Positions 40,424-49,630 of a stretch of 64,000 bases of DNA are shown one piece after another. Source of the DNA: Vulcanimicrobiota bacterium (GTDB lineage Bacteria > Vulcanimicrobiota > Vulcanimicrobiia > Vulcanimicrobiales > Vulcanimicrobiaceae); NCBI GenBank assembly GCA_027459645.1, contig DAIDHQ010000004.1, positions 1 through 64,000 on the forward strand, in the 5' to 3' direction. Every line of letters begins with the position of its first letter. Position 1 is the first letter of the stretch. The position numbers and the translations under genes were made by a program. The notes beneath the pieces are model-generated. The model had not been told where the DNA came from. It saw only the letters and a program-made list of their open reading frames with translations, and did not search any database.

Positions 40424-40850
40424 TTCCGGCATCGTGGCGCGAAAAATACCGTTCGCGCCGTTGCAGATAGGCGAGCAGCGGATCGCGCACGACCGGTACC
40501 TCGACGCGATGGACCACGTCATCGAGCGGACACCACTCGACGGCGGCGACGTGATCGTCGGCGCGCGCAGCGGCTGGTTCTCCCTTCAAGGTGACCTCGA
40601 AGACGACTGAGACGAAATGCGTCTGGCCGTCGTAGCTCTCGTTGAGGTATGCAAACGCCGCGATCGTCGCATCGTAGCCGGTTTCCTCACGAACCTCTCT
40701 CACTGCCGCTTCGTGAAAAAGTTCGCCCGGCTGCAATCGTCCGCCCGGAAGATTCCAGAGCGGCGCCACCTGCGTCGGATAGCGCGAGGCGACCAGCAGA
40801 ATGCGGTTGTCGCGAATCGCGATGCCCCCGGCGAGATGAATCGCGTTCAT
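40401..40850 (-). CDS. Nudix hydrolase
   Basis: A 149-residue protein. I start at the ATG overlapping the GT4 gene stop (ATGA). The Nudix box GGRLQPGELFHEAAVREV and REETGY contains the catalytic REUxEE residues. The rest (LVASRYPTQVAPLWNLPG, YDGQTHFVSVVFEVTL, VAAVEWCPLDDV) is the alpha/beta/alpha fold. The substrate (a nucleoside diphosphate linked to X) is unknown. Position after two glycosyltransferases allows a role with nucleotide sugars. Confidence 0.88.
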   Translation of the reverse strand: MNAIHLAGGIAIRDNRILLVASRYPTQVAPLWNLPGGRLQPGELFHEAAVREVREETGYDATIAAFAYLNESYDGQTHFVSVVFEVTLKGEPAAARADDHVAAVEWCPLDDVVHRVEVPVVRDPLLAYLQRRERYFSRHDAGITVRWDD

Positions 40851-41878
40851 CGGACGACCGACTCGAATACGCGCAGCGTTCTCTCTGCCGTCGTCGTCCA
40901 GCTCAGCGTCTCGGCCCACGCGCGCCCACGCGTTCGAAGCGCGGTTGCATAGCCTTCGTCGTCGACGATTCGTGCGAGCGCCGCTGCGAGCGCGGCTGGA
41001 TCGTCGGGCGGAACGTACGCTGCTGCACCTCCCGTTGCTTCCGGCAGCGACGAAGCATCCGTCGTAACGACGGGGATGCCGTAGAGCATCGCCTCAACGG
41101 GCGGAAGGCCAAAGCCCTCGTACCGCGACGGAAAAGCAAAGACCGACGCGTGGCGATAGAGCTCGGCGAGCGTTGCGTCGTCGACGAACCCCAGTTCGCG
41201 CACGTGCGCTGCTTCATCGCCACGTACCGCATCGCCGCGTGTGCCGGCAAGAACGAGCGTCAGACGCGGATGCGTTGCGGCGAGTATATCCATGGCGCGA
41301 ATCAGGACGTCGACGCCCTTGCGCCGTTCGCTCGTTCCCGCATATAAAACGTACGGCTCGAGCGAGGCGACGTCGATCGAGGGATTGCCGCGTTCCTCGA
41401 GCGGCCTGACGCCGAGTGGAATCGCGACGATCCGTTCGAGCGAAATGGTCAGCTCGCGCGCGAGTTCGCCGCGCGAGAATTCGGAATCGGTGATCAACCC
41501 CTTGCAGTGGCGCGCCGCATTGCGGAAGATCGCCTGCGTGTCCGGCGCGTATCCGTGCACGACGAAGTTCGACGCATCGTGCAGAGTGGCAACGGCAGGG
41601 AGCGAGAAGTTCGTCCAACTGCAGCCGTTCCACGGAAACCAGAGCGCGTCCAAACCGGCCCGGCGGTGCAGCGCGCGTGAAACGACCCGATAGGGCGCAC
41701 CGGCTTCCTCACGATACCGCCCGCGCACCGTCCACGTGTGCCATTCGGGGACGATCAGCGTAACGTCCACGCGCGCAGCGAACCCTTCGCGCCACTCGCG
41801 CAAGATCTCGCGAAGATAGCGCCCGATTCCGCGGCGGTCGTGGGGAAGGTTCCAGGCATCGACGCCGACACGGATCAC
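40847..41878 (-). CDS. Family 4 glycosyltransferase
   Basis: A 343-residue GT-B enzyme. The N-terminal domain has RVGVDAWNLPHDRRGIGRYL. The C-terminal donor domain has YVLYAGTSERRKGVDVLIRA, LVLAGTRGDAVRG, and ASVFAFPSRYEGFGLPPVEA followed by MLYGIPVVTT, the EX7E-type motif of GT4. It is joined to the next glycosyltransferase upstream by an ATGA overlap and to Nudix downstream in the same way. It probably builds an extracellular glycan or glycolipid. Confidence 0.9.
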   Translation of the reverse strand: MIRVGVDAWNLPHDRRGIGRYLREILREWREGFAARVDVTLIVPEWHTWTVRGRYREEAGAPYRVVSRALHRRAGLDALWFPWNGCSWTNFSLPAVATLHDASNFVVHGYAPDTQAIFRNAARHCKGLITDSEFSRGELARELTISLERIVAIPLGVRPLEERGNPSIDVASLEPYVLYAGTSERRKGVDVLIRAMDILAATHPRLTLVLAGTRGDAVRGDEAAHVRELGFVDDATLAELYRHASVFAFPSRYEGFGLPPVEAMLYGIPVVTTDASSLPEATGGAAAYVPPDDPAALAAALARIVDDEGYATALRTRGRAWAETLSWTTTAERTLRVFESVVR

Positions 41879-42921
41879 CGTTCGTTTGCAACCCGTTCAA
41901 AGAGTGAGAGATGCTGCGCCGTGCTGCGTTCCCAAGAAAAGCCCGAGGCGCGTGCGAGTCCTCGTTCGCGAAGCGTCGATTGCAGCGACGGATCGCCGGA
42001 AAGCCGGCGGATCGCCTCGGCCCACGGCGCTTCGTCGTGAGGGTCGGCGTAAAGTGCGGCGTCACCGCCGATTTCGGGTAGGCAGCTGGCGTTCGCAGCG
42101 ATCACCGGCGTGCCGCAGGCCATCGCTTCGATCACCGGCATCCCGAACGTTTCGTGAAACGAGGGCACGAGCAACCCGATCGCACCGCGGTAGAGATCTC
42201 GCAGGCGATCGTTGTCGCGGCTGCGCAAATCGTCGCCGAGTTCGCCGACGGCGACGACGTTCGGTGCGTCGTGCGCGCGCGCGCCGGCAACCACGAGCGG
42301 CGGAGCGCTACCGAACGGATAGGCTTCGTTCAACGCAAGGTACGCGCGGGCGAAGTTTTTCCTCGGTTCGTCGGTGCTGCCGACGAAGAGCCAGTAGGAC
42401 TTCGGCGCGAGCCCCGCGGGCAGTGCTTGCGGATCGCCCGGCGCGAATGTGGAATCGACGCCGTGGTAAATCACTTCGATTCGAGAACGCGGCACCGCGA
42501 GCACCGCTTCGATCTCGCCCGCGCCGAACTGGGAAACAGCGACGACGCGGCGCGCCGTTTTTGCCGAACGCACGAGTGGTTCTTGATCGTGTGCGCGCTT
42601 GCGTGCATCATCGGCCGGGAAACGAAAGGGAACCGCATCGTGGATCGTCGCGACGTTCGGTGCCGTGCTCTTGAAGAAGGTGCCGTTTGCCGGATGCCAG
42701 ACGAGATCGGCGTCGCCCGGCACCTTGGAACGCACGGAAAAATTCTCGGAATCGAGCGCGGCCGCCAACGCGGACTTCCGTAACGAGGGAAGCAATTCGG
42801 GGAGCAGCAGCGTCAGCTTCACACGATCGGCCGCCAGCAGCCGCCGCAAGACGGCGCGCTCGTACCGGCCGATGCCGCGCGCGTCTTGAGCGACGACGCG
42901 CGCGTCAACGGCAAGATGCAT
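41875..42921 (-). CDS. Family 4 glycosyltransferase
   Basis: A 348-residue GT-B paralogue of its neighbour. DARVVAQDARGIGRYERAVL matches the glycine-rich N-terminal loop; SYWLFVGSTDEPRKNFARAY is the donor-domain lysine region; GAIGLLVPSFHETFGMPVIE and AMACGTPVIAANASCLPEIG hold the EX7E motif. It follows the MFS gene after eight bases on the same strand and is coupled to the next GT4 by ATGA. Two consecutive GT4 enzymes suggest sequential addition of two sugars. Confidence 0.9.
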   Translation of the reverse strand: MHLAVDARVVAQDARGIGRYERAVLRRLLAADRVKLTLLLPELLPSLRKSALAAALDSENFSVRSKVPGDADLVWHPANGTFFKSTAPNVATIHDAVPFRFPADDARKRAHDQEPLVRSAKTARRVVAVSQFGAGEIEAVLAVPRSRIEVIYHGVDSTFAPGDPQALPAGLAPKSYWLFVGSTDEPRKNFARAYLALNEAYPFGSAPPLVVAGARAHDAPNVVAVGELGDDLRSRDNDRLRDLYRGAIGLLVPSFHETFGMPVIEAMACGTPVIAANASCLPEIGGDAALYADPHDEAPWAEAIRRLSGDPSLQSTLRERGLARASGFSWERSTAQHLSLFERVANER

Positions 42922-42929
42922 GGGGGCCG

Positions 42930-44435
42930 CTATTCGGCGGCGAGCGCTTGGGTCATTGCCGTCCCGTCATCCGGCTTAGGCTTGACGCGCAGGAGGAACA
43001 CGAGCGGTATCGCGATGACGAAGATGATCGCCGTCAGGCGGAACAGATAGATGTAAGCGATCATCGCGGACTGCTGTGCGACCAGTTGCGTGAGCACGCC
43101 CACGGAGTATCCGTGCGTCTGGGTTATTCCCGAGGCGAGCACGTTCCATGCGACCGCGGTTTGATGCGTCAGCAGCGTGGTGAGAATGGCGATGCCGAAG
43201 CTGCCCCCCAACTGGCGAATCAGGGTGTTTACACCCGTCGCGCCGGCGAGTTCGCCGCGCGGGATGTCGCTGAGCGTTACGGTGGAGAGCGGCACGAAGA
43301 GAAAGCCAAGGCCGAAGCCTTGGACTAAGCGAGGCCAGAAGACTTGCCAGTATCCCGCCTCCGTATTGAGCGATCCGAGCCACCACGTCGACCACGCAAA
43401 GACGAACATGCCGAACGCAATCGATAGGCGCGCGTCGACCTTGTTCAGGATCCTGCCGATGATCACCATGCTCACGGCGGTGGAAAGCGCGCCCGGAAGC
43501 AGCGCGAGTCCGGTGTCAAACGCGGTCAAATTCAGGATGGTCTGAAAAAAGAGCGGCAAGATGAGCGCCGTTCCGAAGAGGCCGAAGCCCGTGATGACGC
43601 CGATGACCTGACCGATCGAGAACGACCGGAAGCGAAAGACGTGGAGATCGACCAGCGGATGTTTGTCTCGCAGCATCTTCCAGAGAAAGAGCGGAATGGT
43701 AATCGCCGCGACGATGGAGAGAATGACGATCGTATTCGAACTGAACCATTCGTCGTGCTCGCCGCGCTCGAGCACGTATTGCAGGGCGGCGAGACCCGCG
43801 ACGAGCAGCCCCAACCCCGTCCAGTCGATGCCGGCTTTCGGCTTTTCGATATACTTCGGATTCGGGATGAACATCATCGTCATAATAAAGGCGATAATGC
43901 CGATCGGAATGTTGATGAAGAAGATGAGCGGCCAGGTCGCGTTATCGACGATGTAGCCGCCGAGCGTCGGCCCGACGGCAGGCCCCACCATCGCGCCCAG
44001 GCCGAAGATCGCCATGGCCGCGCCGCGCTTTTCGGGCGGATACGTTTCAAAGAGCAGCGCTTGGGCGGTCGGCTGCAACGCGCCGCCCCCAATCCCTTGA
44101 ATGACCCGGTAGATCACGAGCAAGACGATCGAGTTTGCCGTGCCGCACAAGAACGATGCGACGGTAAAGAGGGCTAGCGACGCGGCGTAAAAGTTTTTGC
44201 GGCCGAGGTATGCGGTCAGCCAGCCGTTGAGCGGCATGACGCACACGTTGGAAAGAATGTAGCCGGTTGCCACCCACGAGACCTCGTCGATTGAGGCTCC
44301 CAGGTTGCCCGCGATGGTGTTGAGCGCGACGTTGACGATCGTAGAGTCGATGATTGCCATGATCATGCCGAGCATGACCGTAATCGTAATGAGCGCCACC
44401 GGCGCGTTGTGCCGCTGCGCGAAAGGATTAGCCAT
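42930..44435 (-). CDS. MFS drug-efflux transporter, DHA2 (EmrB/QacA) family
   Basis: A 501-residue protein with about 14 transmembrane helices. Motif D1 near the start (MIMAIIDSTIVNVALNTIAG), the motif-A region LNGWLTAYLGRKNFY, and motif C GLGAMVGPAVGPTLGGYIVD mark the DHA2 proton antiporter family. An EmrA-type membrane fusion partner is absent. It heads the leftward cluster with the two GT4 genes and Nudix, so export of a glycan precursor is conceivable, but drug export is the default reading. Confidence 0.92.
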   Translation of the reverse strand: MANPFAQRHNAPVALITITVMLGMIMAIIDSTIVNVALNTIAGNLGASIDEVSWVATGYILSNVCVMPLNGWLTAYLGRKNFYAASLALFTVASFLCGTANSIVLLVIYRVIQGIGGGALQPTAQALLFETYPPEKRGAAMAIFGLGAMVGPAVGPTLGGYIVDNATWPLIFFINIPIGIIAFIMTMMFIPNPKYIEKPKAGIDWTGLGLLVAGLAALQYVLERGEHDEWFSSNTIVILSIVAAITIPLFLWKMLRDKHPLVDLHVFRFRSFSIGQVIGVITGFGLFGTALILPLFFQTILNLTAFDTGLALLPGALSTAVSMVIIGRILNKVDARLSIAFGMFVFAWSTWWLGSLNTEAGYWQVFWPRLVQGFGLGFLFVPLSTVTLSDIPRGELAGATGVNTLIRQLGGSFGIAILTTLLTHQTAVAWNVLASGITQTHGYSVGVLTQLVAQQSAMIAYIYLFRLTAIIFVIAIPLVFLLRVKPKPDDGTAMTQALAAE

Positions 44436-44627
44436 TCGTCACGTTATTAACCTGCTAAGTACCTACGCGGTTGCGCTGCTTGTCGCCTTCTTGCGTCCGC
44501 CTCTTGCCGCGGGGCGCGCGAAGATCTATCTCTTGCGATAAGGGAACCATTACGCCGATTTAAACTTCATCGCGTACGAGTCAGTAGATACCCATTGCAC
44601 TACGTTTTATTGGAGCTGACTCAAACG

Positions 44628-47348
44628 ATGTCGACACGGATTATCTCGGCGTGTATTGCGCTCGGGTTTTTGTGCGCACCGCTCGGCGCCGCCGCACAGA
44701 GCGCACAGGCGGCCCTCACGGGCCGCATTCTCGACCTTTCCCAAGGTCTCGCGGTACCGGCCGCAAAGGTCGAACTGGATCGGGGATCGTCGGTCGTGGC
44801 AACGACGACGACGGACGCGAACGGTGCGTTCGCGTTTCCCCACGAGCCGCCCGGCGAATACTCGCTCTTGGTCGTCGCGCACGGGTACGATACGACGCGC
44901 GTCCCGACCGTCTATCTGGTGGCCGGGCAGACGGCCCAGATTCAGACGGCGCTCGTGCGTTCGGCCGAGACCGCTGCCGGCACAAAGACGATCGCGCGCG
45001 TGGTGATTGCAGCGCACAATGCGCTTCAGACGACCGCGACGATCAACCGCAGCGTGAATCCGAACCTGGTCCAAGGCTTCGGCATGATGCGCGCGGCCGA
45101 TATTCTCGGAACGCTTCCGGGCGTCAATACCAATCACACGACCTCGTCGGTCGGCGACGACGTGAACATCAGCATCCGCGGGTTCGACCCCTCGGAAGTG
45201 ACCACGCTTCTGGACGGACATCCCATCGGTCCTCAGGGCGCGTTCAATTCCTTCGGAGGCTTCGATTATAAGATTTCGCCGTTCTGGGGCGTGTCGAACG
45301 TCAACGTCATCTACGGGTCGGGTGCGGCCGGACTGTACGGCATTTCAACGATCGCAGGTGCCGTCAACTTCGAGAGTCTGAATCCCACGCTCAAGCCGCA
45401 GACGCTGGTCCAGCAAGGCACCGGTAACAACGGCCATCTGATGTCCGCGTTTAACGCGACGGGCACGCTCGGGAAATTGGGGTATGCATTTGCCGCCGGC
45501 GTGCAAGGTACGTACGGCCAGTTTTATCCCGGCGACCGCCTTCAACAAGCAAACCTCTCGGTGAGCGGTTACACCGACCCGAACGGCGTGAACGCCCCGT
45601 CGGTGAGCCCGCTGAATATCGCAAATAACACGTACTTGGTCGGGGGCGGATACACGCAGCGGAACAACCTCGGAAAGCTGATCTATCAGTTTTCGCCGCA
45701 TACGCAGCTGCTCGCCTCGGTCGCAACTTGGACGACGTGGAACGATAAGACGGGCGAAGGCGACAACGACTTCATCACCTACGACTACGCGCTGGCGCAC
45801 GCGCCCGTCGGACAAAATTTCCAACTCCCGAATGGAACATCGACGAATTGCACGGGAAATAACATCGCCGTTATCACCGGCGCCACCGGTTCGCCCGGCA
45901 ACGAAACCCCCACGTCCTATAACTGCCTGACGCCGCAGCAGTATGCCGCAACCTTTTCGGGGCCGGCGGGCGGCGGTATCGGACGATGGAACGCGAGCCA
46001 CGTGCAAGACTATCACGCGCGTCTGACGCAGGACGTCGGAAAGACGCAATTGATCGTAGACGGATTCGTCGACAACTTTACCTCTGACGAGCACAAGGCC
46101 GTCTCGGGGCCGTACTACTTCGATACGTATCTGACGCACGGGTTTTTGCTCTCGGACGAATTCGCGCTCGGAAACAAGAACGACGTAGCCTTCGGCTTCT
46201 TCGGGCAGAACCAGCGCCACGACACCATGAATACGTTCGCGCCGACGGGAACCTACTACCTGACGACCAGCAGCTATTTCTTGCGCGACACTTACACGCC
46301 GAGTCTCAAGTTCAACGCTTTTGCCGACGTATGGGTCCAACACTCGCGCAACACGCAGCAAAACAATATCGATCCGCGGTTGTCGCTCGTCTACCGGCCG
46401 ACGGGCCGCGACGTCGTGCGCCTGACCGCGGGGCGTGCGTATTCCGAACCCGATCCGCAACTCGTCGACGCGGTCACGGCGGGGCTCGGCGCGCCACATA
46501 GCTTGAACCCCGTGTGTTTCCCCGGAGCGCTTAATGCGGTCGGCCAGGTACCGAACTCCGGGCTGAAGACCGAAAGCGCGGTCGACGAAGAACTCTCGTA
46601 CGGCCACCGCTTTAACGCCGCGACCGTCGTGCAATTCGACCTCTACAACGCCAACGAACAGAGTCCGATTCTCGGCGGCCTCGAGCCTTTGAGCGCGTTC
46701 CCCGCCGGCGTTGCGCTGCTGCAGCAGCCCGATCCGAACAACCCCGGCTTCACGTACCAGCAGAGCTTCCTGCAACGCGTTCAGAGCCAATGCGGCGGTA
46801 CGCCGACGCCTGCGGTGCTCGGTTGGAGCACGAACCTCAACGCCGGTTCGGCGATCTACCGCGGCGTCGACGTAAATGCGACGACCTCACTGCTGCGCAA
46901 TCTCACACTTGGCGTCGATTACGGCATCCAGTCGGCGTTCTATCAAAACATCCCGATCACGGTTCTCGAAAGCAATCCGTCTTTGATCAACGGGCATCAG
47001 CTGACGCAGGTGCCGTTGCAGAAGGGCGACGCTACGCTGACGTACGCCAATCCGACCGGATTCCGCGTGACGATGCAAGGCGTCTACACCGGGTCCAACA
47101 ACTGGCTCAATCGCGGCCCGTTCTGGTACGCGAATGCCAATATCGCAAAAACGACCGGTCCGGTGACGGTCAGTCTCGGTATCCAGAACGTGTTCAATAG
47201 CGTCGCGCAGGACTACGGCTATATCGGCTGGGGACTCTTCCAGGGACAGAACCAGTTCGGCGGCGCGACCAACGCGCTCCAAGCCGGCACGGAACTCTTC
47301 GGATTGCCCTACCGGCAGATGCTCTTGAACGTCTCGTTCAAGATGTAA
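44628..47348 (+). CDS. TonB-dependent outer-membrane receptor with N-terminal carboxypeptidase-regulatory-like domain
   Basis: A 906-residue protein; I start at MSTRIISACIALGFL because a proper signal peptide begins there and an upstream TTG would only add residues. After cleavage near AAAQS, a CarboxypepD_reg-like beta domain follows (ALTGRILDLSQGLAVPAAKV, GAFAFPHEPPGEYSLLVVAH). Then the plug (ARVVIAAHNALQTTATINRS, ILGTLPGVNTNHTTSSVGDD, NISIRGFDPSEVTTLLDGHP) and a 22-strand-type barrel ending in an aromatic (MLLNVSFKM). It takes up a large substrate using TonB energy; neither iron nor sugar specificity is visible. Confidence 0.9.
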   Translation: MSTRIISACIALGFLCAPLGAAAQSAQAALTGRILDLSQGLAVPAAKVELDRGSSVVATTTTDANGAFAFPHEPPGEYSLLVVAHGYDTTRVPTVYLVAGQTAQIQTALVRSAETAAGTKTIARVVIAAHNALQTTATINRSVNPNLVQGFGMMRAADILGTLPGVNTNHTTSSVGDDVNISIRGFDPSEVTTLLDGHPIGPQGAFNSFGGFDYKISPFWGVSNVNVIYGSGAAGLYGISTIAGAVNFESLNPTLKPQTLVQQGTGNNGHLMSAFNATGTLGKLGYAFAAGVQGTYGQFYPGDRLQQANLSVSGYTDPNGVNAPSVSPLNIANNTYLVGGGYTQRNNLGKLIYQFSPHTQLLASVATWTTWNDKTGEGDNDFITYDYALAHAPVGQNFQLPNGTSTNCTGNNIAVITGATGSPGNETPTSYNCLTPQQYAATFSGPAGGGIGRWNASHVQDYHARLTQDVGKTQLIVDGFVDNFTSDEHKAVSGPYYFDTYLTHGFLLSDEFALGNKNDVAFGFFGQNQRHDTMNTFAPTGTYYLTTSSYFLRDTYTPSLKFNAFADVWVQHSRNTQQNNIDPRLSLVYRPTGRDVVRLTAGRAYSEPDPQLVDAVTAGLGAPHSLNPVCFPGALNAVGQVPNSGLKTESAVDEELSYGHRFNAATVVQFDLYNANEQSPILGGLEPLSAFPAGVALLQQPDPNNPGFTYQQSFLQRVQSQCGGTPTPAVLGWSTNLNAGSAIYRGVDVNATTSLLRNLTLGVDYGIQSAFYQNIPITVLESNPSLINGHQLTQVPLQKGDATLTYANPTGFRVTMQGVYTGSNNWLNRGPFWYANANIAKTTGPVTVSLGIQNVFNSVAQDYGYIGWGLFQGQNQFGGATNALQAGTELFGLPYRQMLLNVSFKM

Positions 47349-47358
47349 CGGCAAGGCG

Positions 47359-48690
47359 CTACTTCGGCGCGAGCAGTAACAAGCTCGCGCCGAAGACCAC
47401 CAACGCGACAAAGAAGATCATCGCGGTAAAGGCCATGACGCGCTGCAGACCGATACCGGCGATTGCCAGCACCGGCAGACACCAGAACGGCTGAATCATG
47501 TTCGCAACTTCTTCGCCGATGGCGACCCCCATCGCCGTCGCCGCTTGCGACGCTCCGAGCTTCGCAGCGGCCGGTACCACGAACGGCCCTTGCACCGCCC
47601 AATGACCGCCGCCGCTTGGGACGAAGAGCGAAATGACCACGCTCGAGAGATAACTCCAAAACGGTAAAGTCGCCGCGGTTGAAAACGACACGAACCATTG
47701 CGCGATGACGCCCGCAAGACCCGTGCCCGTCATAATGCCCATGATCCCGCCGTAGAGCGGATATTGAATCAGGAGCGGGCCGGTTACGCGCGCGGCGTCG
47801 TTGATCGCGCGTACGTACGCAATCGGCGTCCAATGCAAGAGCAGACCGAGCAAGAAAAAGATAAAGATCAGCGTCTGAATGGGCAGCGAGAAACCGTGGG
47901 CGATCCACGTCGTTGCGAGATAATATGCGCCGCCGAGCACGATCGCGAGGTTGAGTACCCACGCGCGATCGAGCATGCGGCCTAGCGTGGGTTTCGCCGA
48001 TGGAGCTGGTTCCGCGGCGGGCTCTGGCGGGAGGGTGGCAGGCACGAGCGCGTCGCCGCGGGGTTCGAAGGCAAGAAAGATGATCGGAACGACGGCGAGC
48101 AGCACGATCACCGGAACCAGGTTGAACCTCGTGAAGATCGTCTGCGTGATCGGCAGCACGTGGCCGGTGAGCGATTGCACGATGTTCAGCGTGCTGCCGG
48201 GCGTCGCTTGAGCGAGCGCAATCGAACTGGAGAGGCCGCTCGCCCAAATCAAGAACCCGCCGTAGGCTGCTGCGACGAGCCATCCGAAGTCGATGCGCAT
48301 CCGTCGCGCGATCGCGCGCGCGAGCAGTCCTGCTACGACCAGTCCGAATCCCCAATTGAGCCAGCATGAGACGGCCGAGACGAGAAAGGTCAGGATCATC
48401 GCGCCGCGCGGCGTTTTCGGGCGTTGGGCGAGTGCGTTCAGGATGCGCTGAATCGGTGCGCTGCTGGCGAGGGCATACCCGGTCACCAGTATCAAAATCA
48501 TCTGCAGCGCGAATTCGAAGATCGAAAAGATGCCGTTGTACCAGGCGCCGGCAATTGCAACGGCGCCGTGGTGGGGCGCGAGTGCGGCGGCAAGTATCGC
48601 GGTCAAGAGGGTGAGTAGAACCGCGAAGACGTACGGGTCGGGAACGGCGTACTCGAAGACCCTCACGAAGAAAGCGGAAATCGTCCTCAT
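47359..48690 (-). CDS. atoE: Short-chain fatty acid transporter, AtoE family
   Basis: A 443-residue membrane protein with about 11-12 helices. The start MRTISAFFVRVFEYAVPDPY and the motifs CWLNWGFGLVVAGLLARAIA, YPLYGGIMGIMTGTGLAGVI and FVPSGGGHWAVQGPFVVPAA are characteristic of AtoE/TIGR00366 transporters of short-chain fatty acids. The annotated ATG overlaps the ATG of the divergent oxidoreductase by two bases, so either the mRNAs are leaderless or the true start is a downstream GTG (48666). Uptake of acetoacetate/butyrate-type acids is the family role. Confidence 0.88.
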   Translation of the reverse strand: MRTISAFFVRVFEYAVPDPYVFAVLLTLLTAILAAALAPHHGAVAIAGAWYNGIFSIFEFALQMILILVTGYALASSAPIQRILNALAQRPKTPRGAMILTFLVSAVSCWLNWGFGLVVAGLLARAIARRMRIDFGWLVAAAYGGFLIWASGLSSSIALAQATPGSTLNIVQSLTGHVLPITQTIFTRFNLVPVIVLLAVVPIIFLAFEPRGDALVPATLPPEPAAEPAPSAKPTLGRMLDRAWVLNLAIVLGGAYYLATTWIAHGFSLPIQTLIFIFFLLGLLLHWTPIAYVRAINDAARVTGPLLIQYPLYGGIMGIMTGTGLAGVIAQWFVSFSTAATLPFWSYLSSVVISLFVPSGGGHWAVQGPFVVPAAAKLGASQAATAMGVAIGEEVANMIQPFWCLPVLAIAGIGLQRVMAFTAMIFFVALVVFGASLLLLAPK

Positions 48691-49630
48691 GAAAGCTTTG
48701 ATTCACGATCGCTTCGGCGAACCCGCCGACGTTATCCGGTTGGCGGACGTGCCGGCGCCGGAGGCGGGCGTCCCCAACGCGGTCGTCCGCGTGTTGCTCT
48801 CGCCGATCCACAATCACGACCTGGCGACGATCCGCGGCACCTACGGATACAAGCCCGAATTGCCGGCGGTCGGCGGAAGCGAGTTTCTGGGTGAGTACGA
48901 AGGGACGCGCGTCACGGCGACGGGGCATGGAGCGTGGGCGCAAGAGGTCGTCGTCCCGCGCGCGACGCTCGTTCCCGTGCCTGACGCCATACCCGACGAA
49001 AGCGCCGCGCAGTTGCTTGCGATGCCCCTCTCGGCCGTCGTGCTTTTCGAAGAACTGCGCGTCGGCAAGGGCGACTGGATCGCGCAGAATGCGGCTTCGG
49101 GGGCGGTGGGACGCATCGTGATGCGGCTCGCACAAGACGCCGGCGTCAACATCGTGAACCTCGTTCGCAGTGAATCGTCGGCTCGAGAATTACAGACGCT
49201 CGGAGCCAAGCACACCGTCGACACCAGCGATCCGCAGTGGATGCGGCAGGCGCGCGAGCTTACCGGCGGCGAGGGCTTCGCACGTATCGTCGATTCGGTG
49301 GCCGGCCCGCAAACGCTGGAACTCCAACGGCTGCTGGCGCCCTTCGGCGAACTCACGATCTTCGGCGGTCTCTCGGGAGCTGCGGTCAAGCTCGATCCGA
49401 GCCTGATGATTTCGCTCGAATGTACGGTTCGCGGCTTTTGGATGACGTCGTGGATGCGGCGCGCGAGTCAGGACGCGCGCACGCAAGCGGCGCAACGCGT
49501 GTTTGCGATGGCGCTCGGTGGTACGCTGCCGCTCCCGGTTGCCGGCGTCTATCCGCTGGAGCGATGCGCGGAGGCGCTACGCGCTGCCGAGACCCCCGGC
49601 CGCGGCGGCAAGGTGCTCTTGCGCCCCTGA
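48689..49630 (+). CDS. Zinc-independent MDR oxidoreductase (quinone or enoyl reductase type)
   Basis: A 313-residue protein. The start MKALIHDRFGEPADVIRLAD is canonical for the family. SPIHNHDLATIRGTYGYKPE and GGSEFLGEYEG form the catalytic domain; ASGAVGRIVMRLAQDAGVNI is the NADPH-binding loop (AxxGxxG). The cysteine-rich zinc lobe of true alcohol dehydrogenases is absent. It resembles trans-2-enoyl-CoA/quinone reductases. Together with the divergent fatty acid transporter, a role in acyl-CoA metabolism is plausible. The end overlaps the convergent nuclease-helicase gene by 54 bases. Confidence 0.85.
   Translation: MKALIHDRFGEPADVIRLADVPAPEAGVPNAVVRVLLSPIHNHDLATIRGTYGYKPELPAVGGSEFLGEYEGTRVTATGHGAWAQEVVVPRATLVPVPDAIPDESAAQLLAMPLSAVVLFEELRVGKGDWIAQNAASGAVGRIVMRLAQDAGVNIVNLVRSESSARELQTLGAKHTVDTSDPQWMRQARELTGGEGFARIVDSVAGPQTLELQRLLAPFGELTIFGGLSGAAVKLDPSLMISLECTVRGFWMTSWMRRASQDARTQAAQRVFAMALGGTLPLPVAGVYPLERCAEALRAAETPGRGGKVLLRP

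Noticed and set aside
47309-49135. A 608-codon minus-strand frame over the transporter and oxidoreductase genes
   Set aside because: It overlaps AtoE in another frame of the same strand and the oxidoreductase antisense, with a very Arg/Asp-rich low-information sequence.
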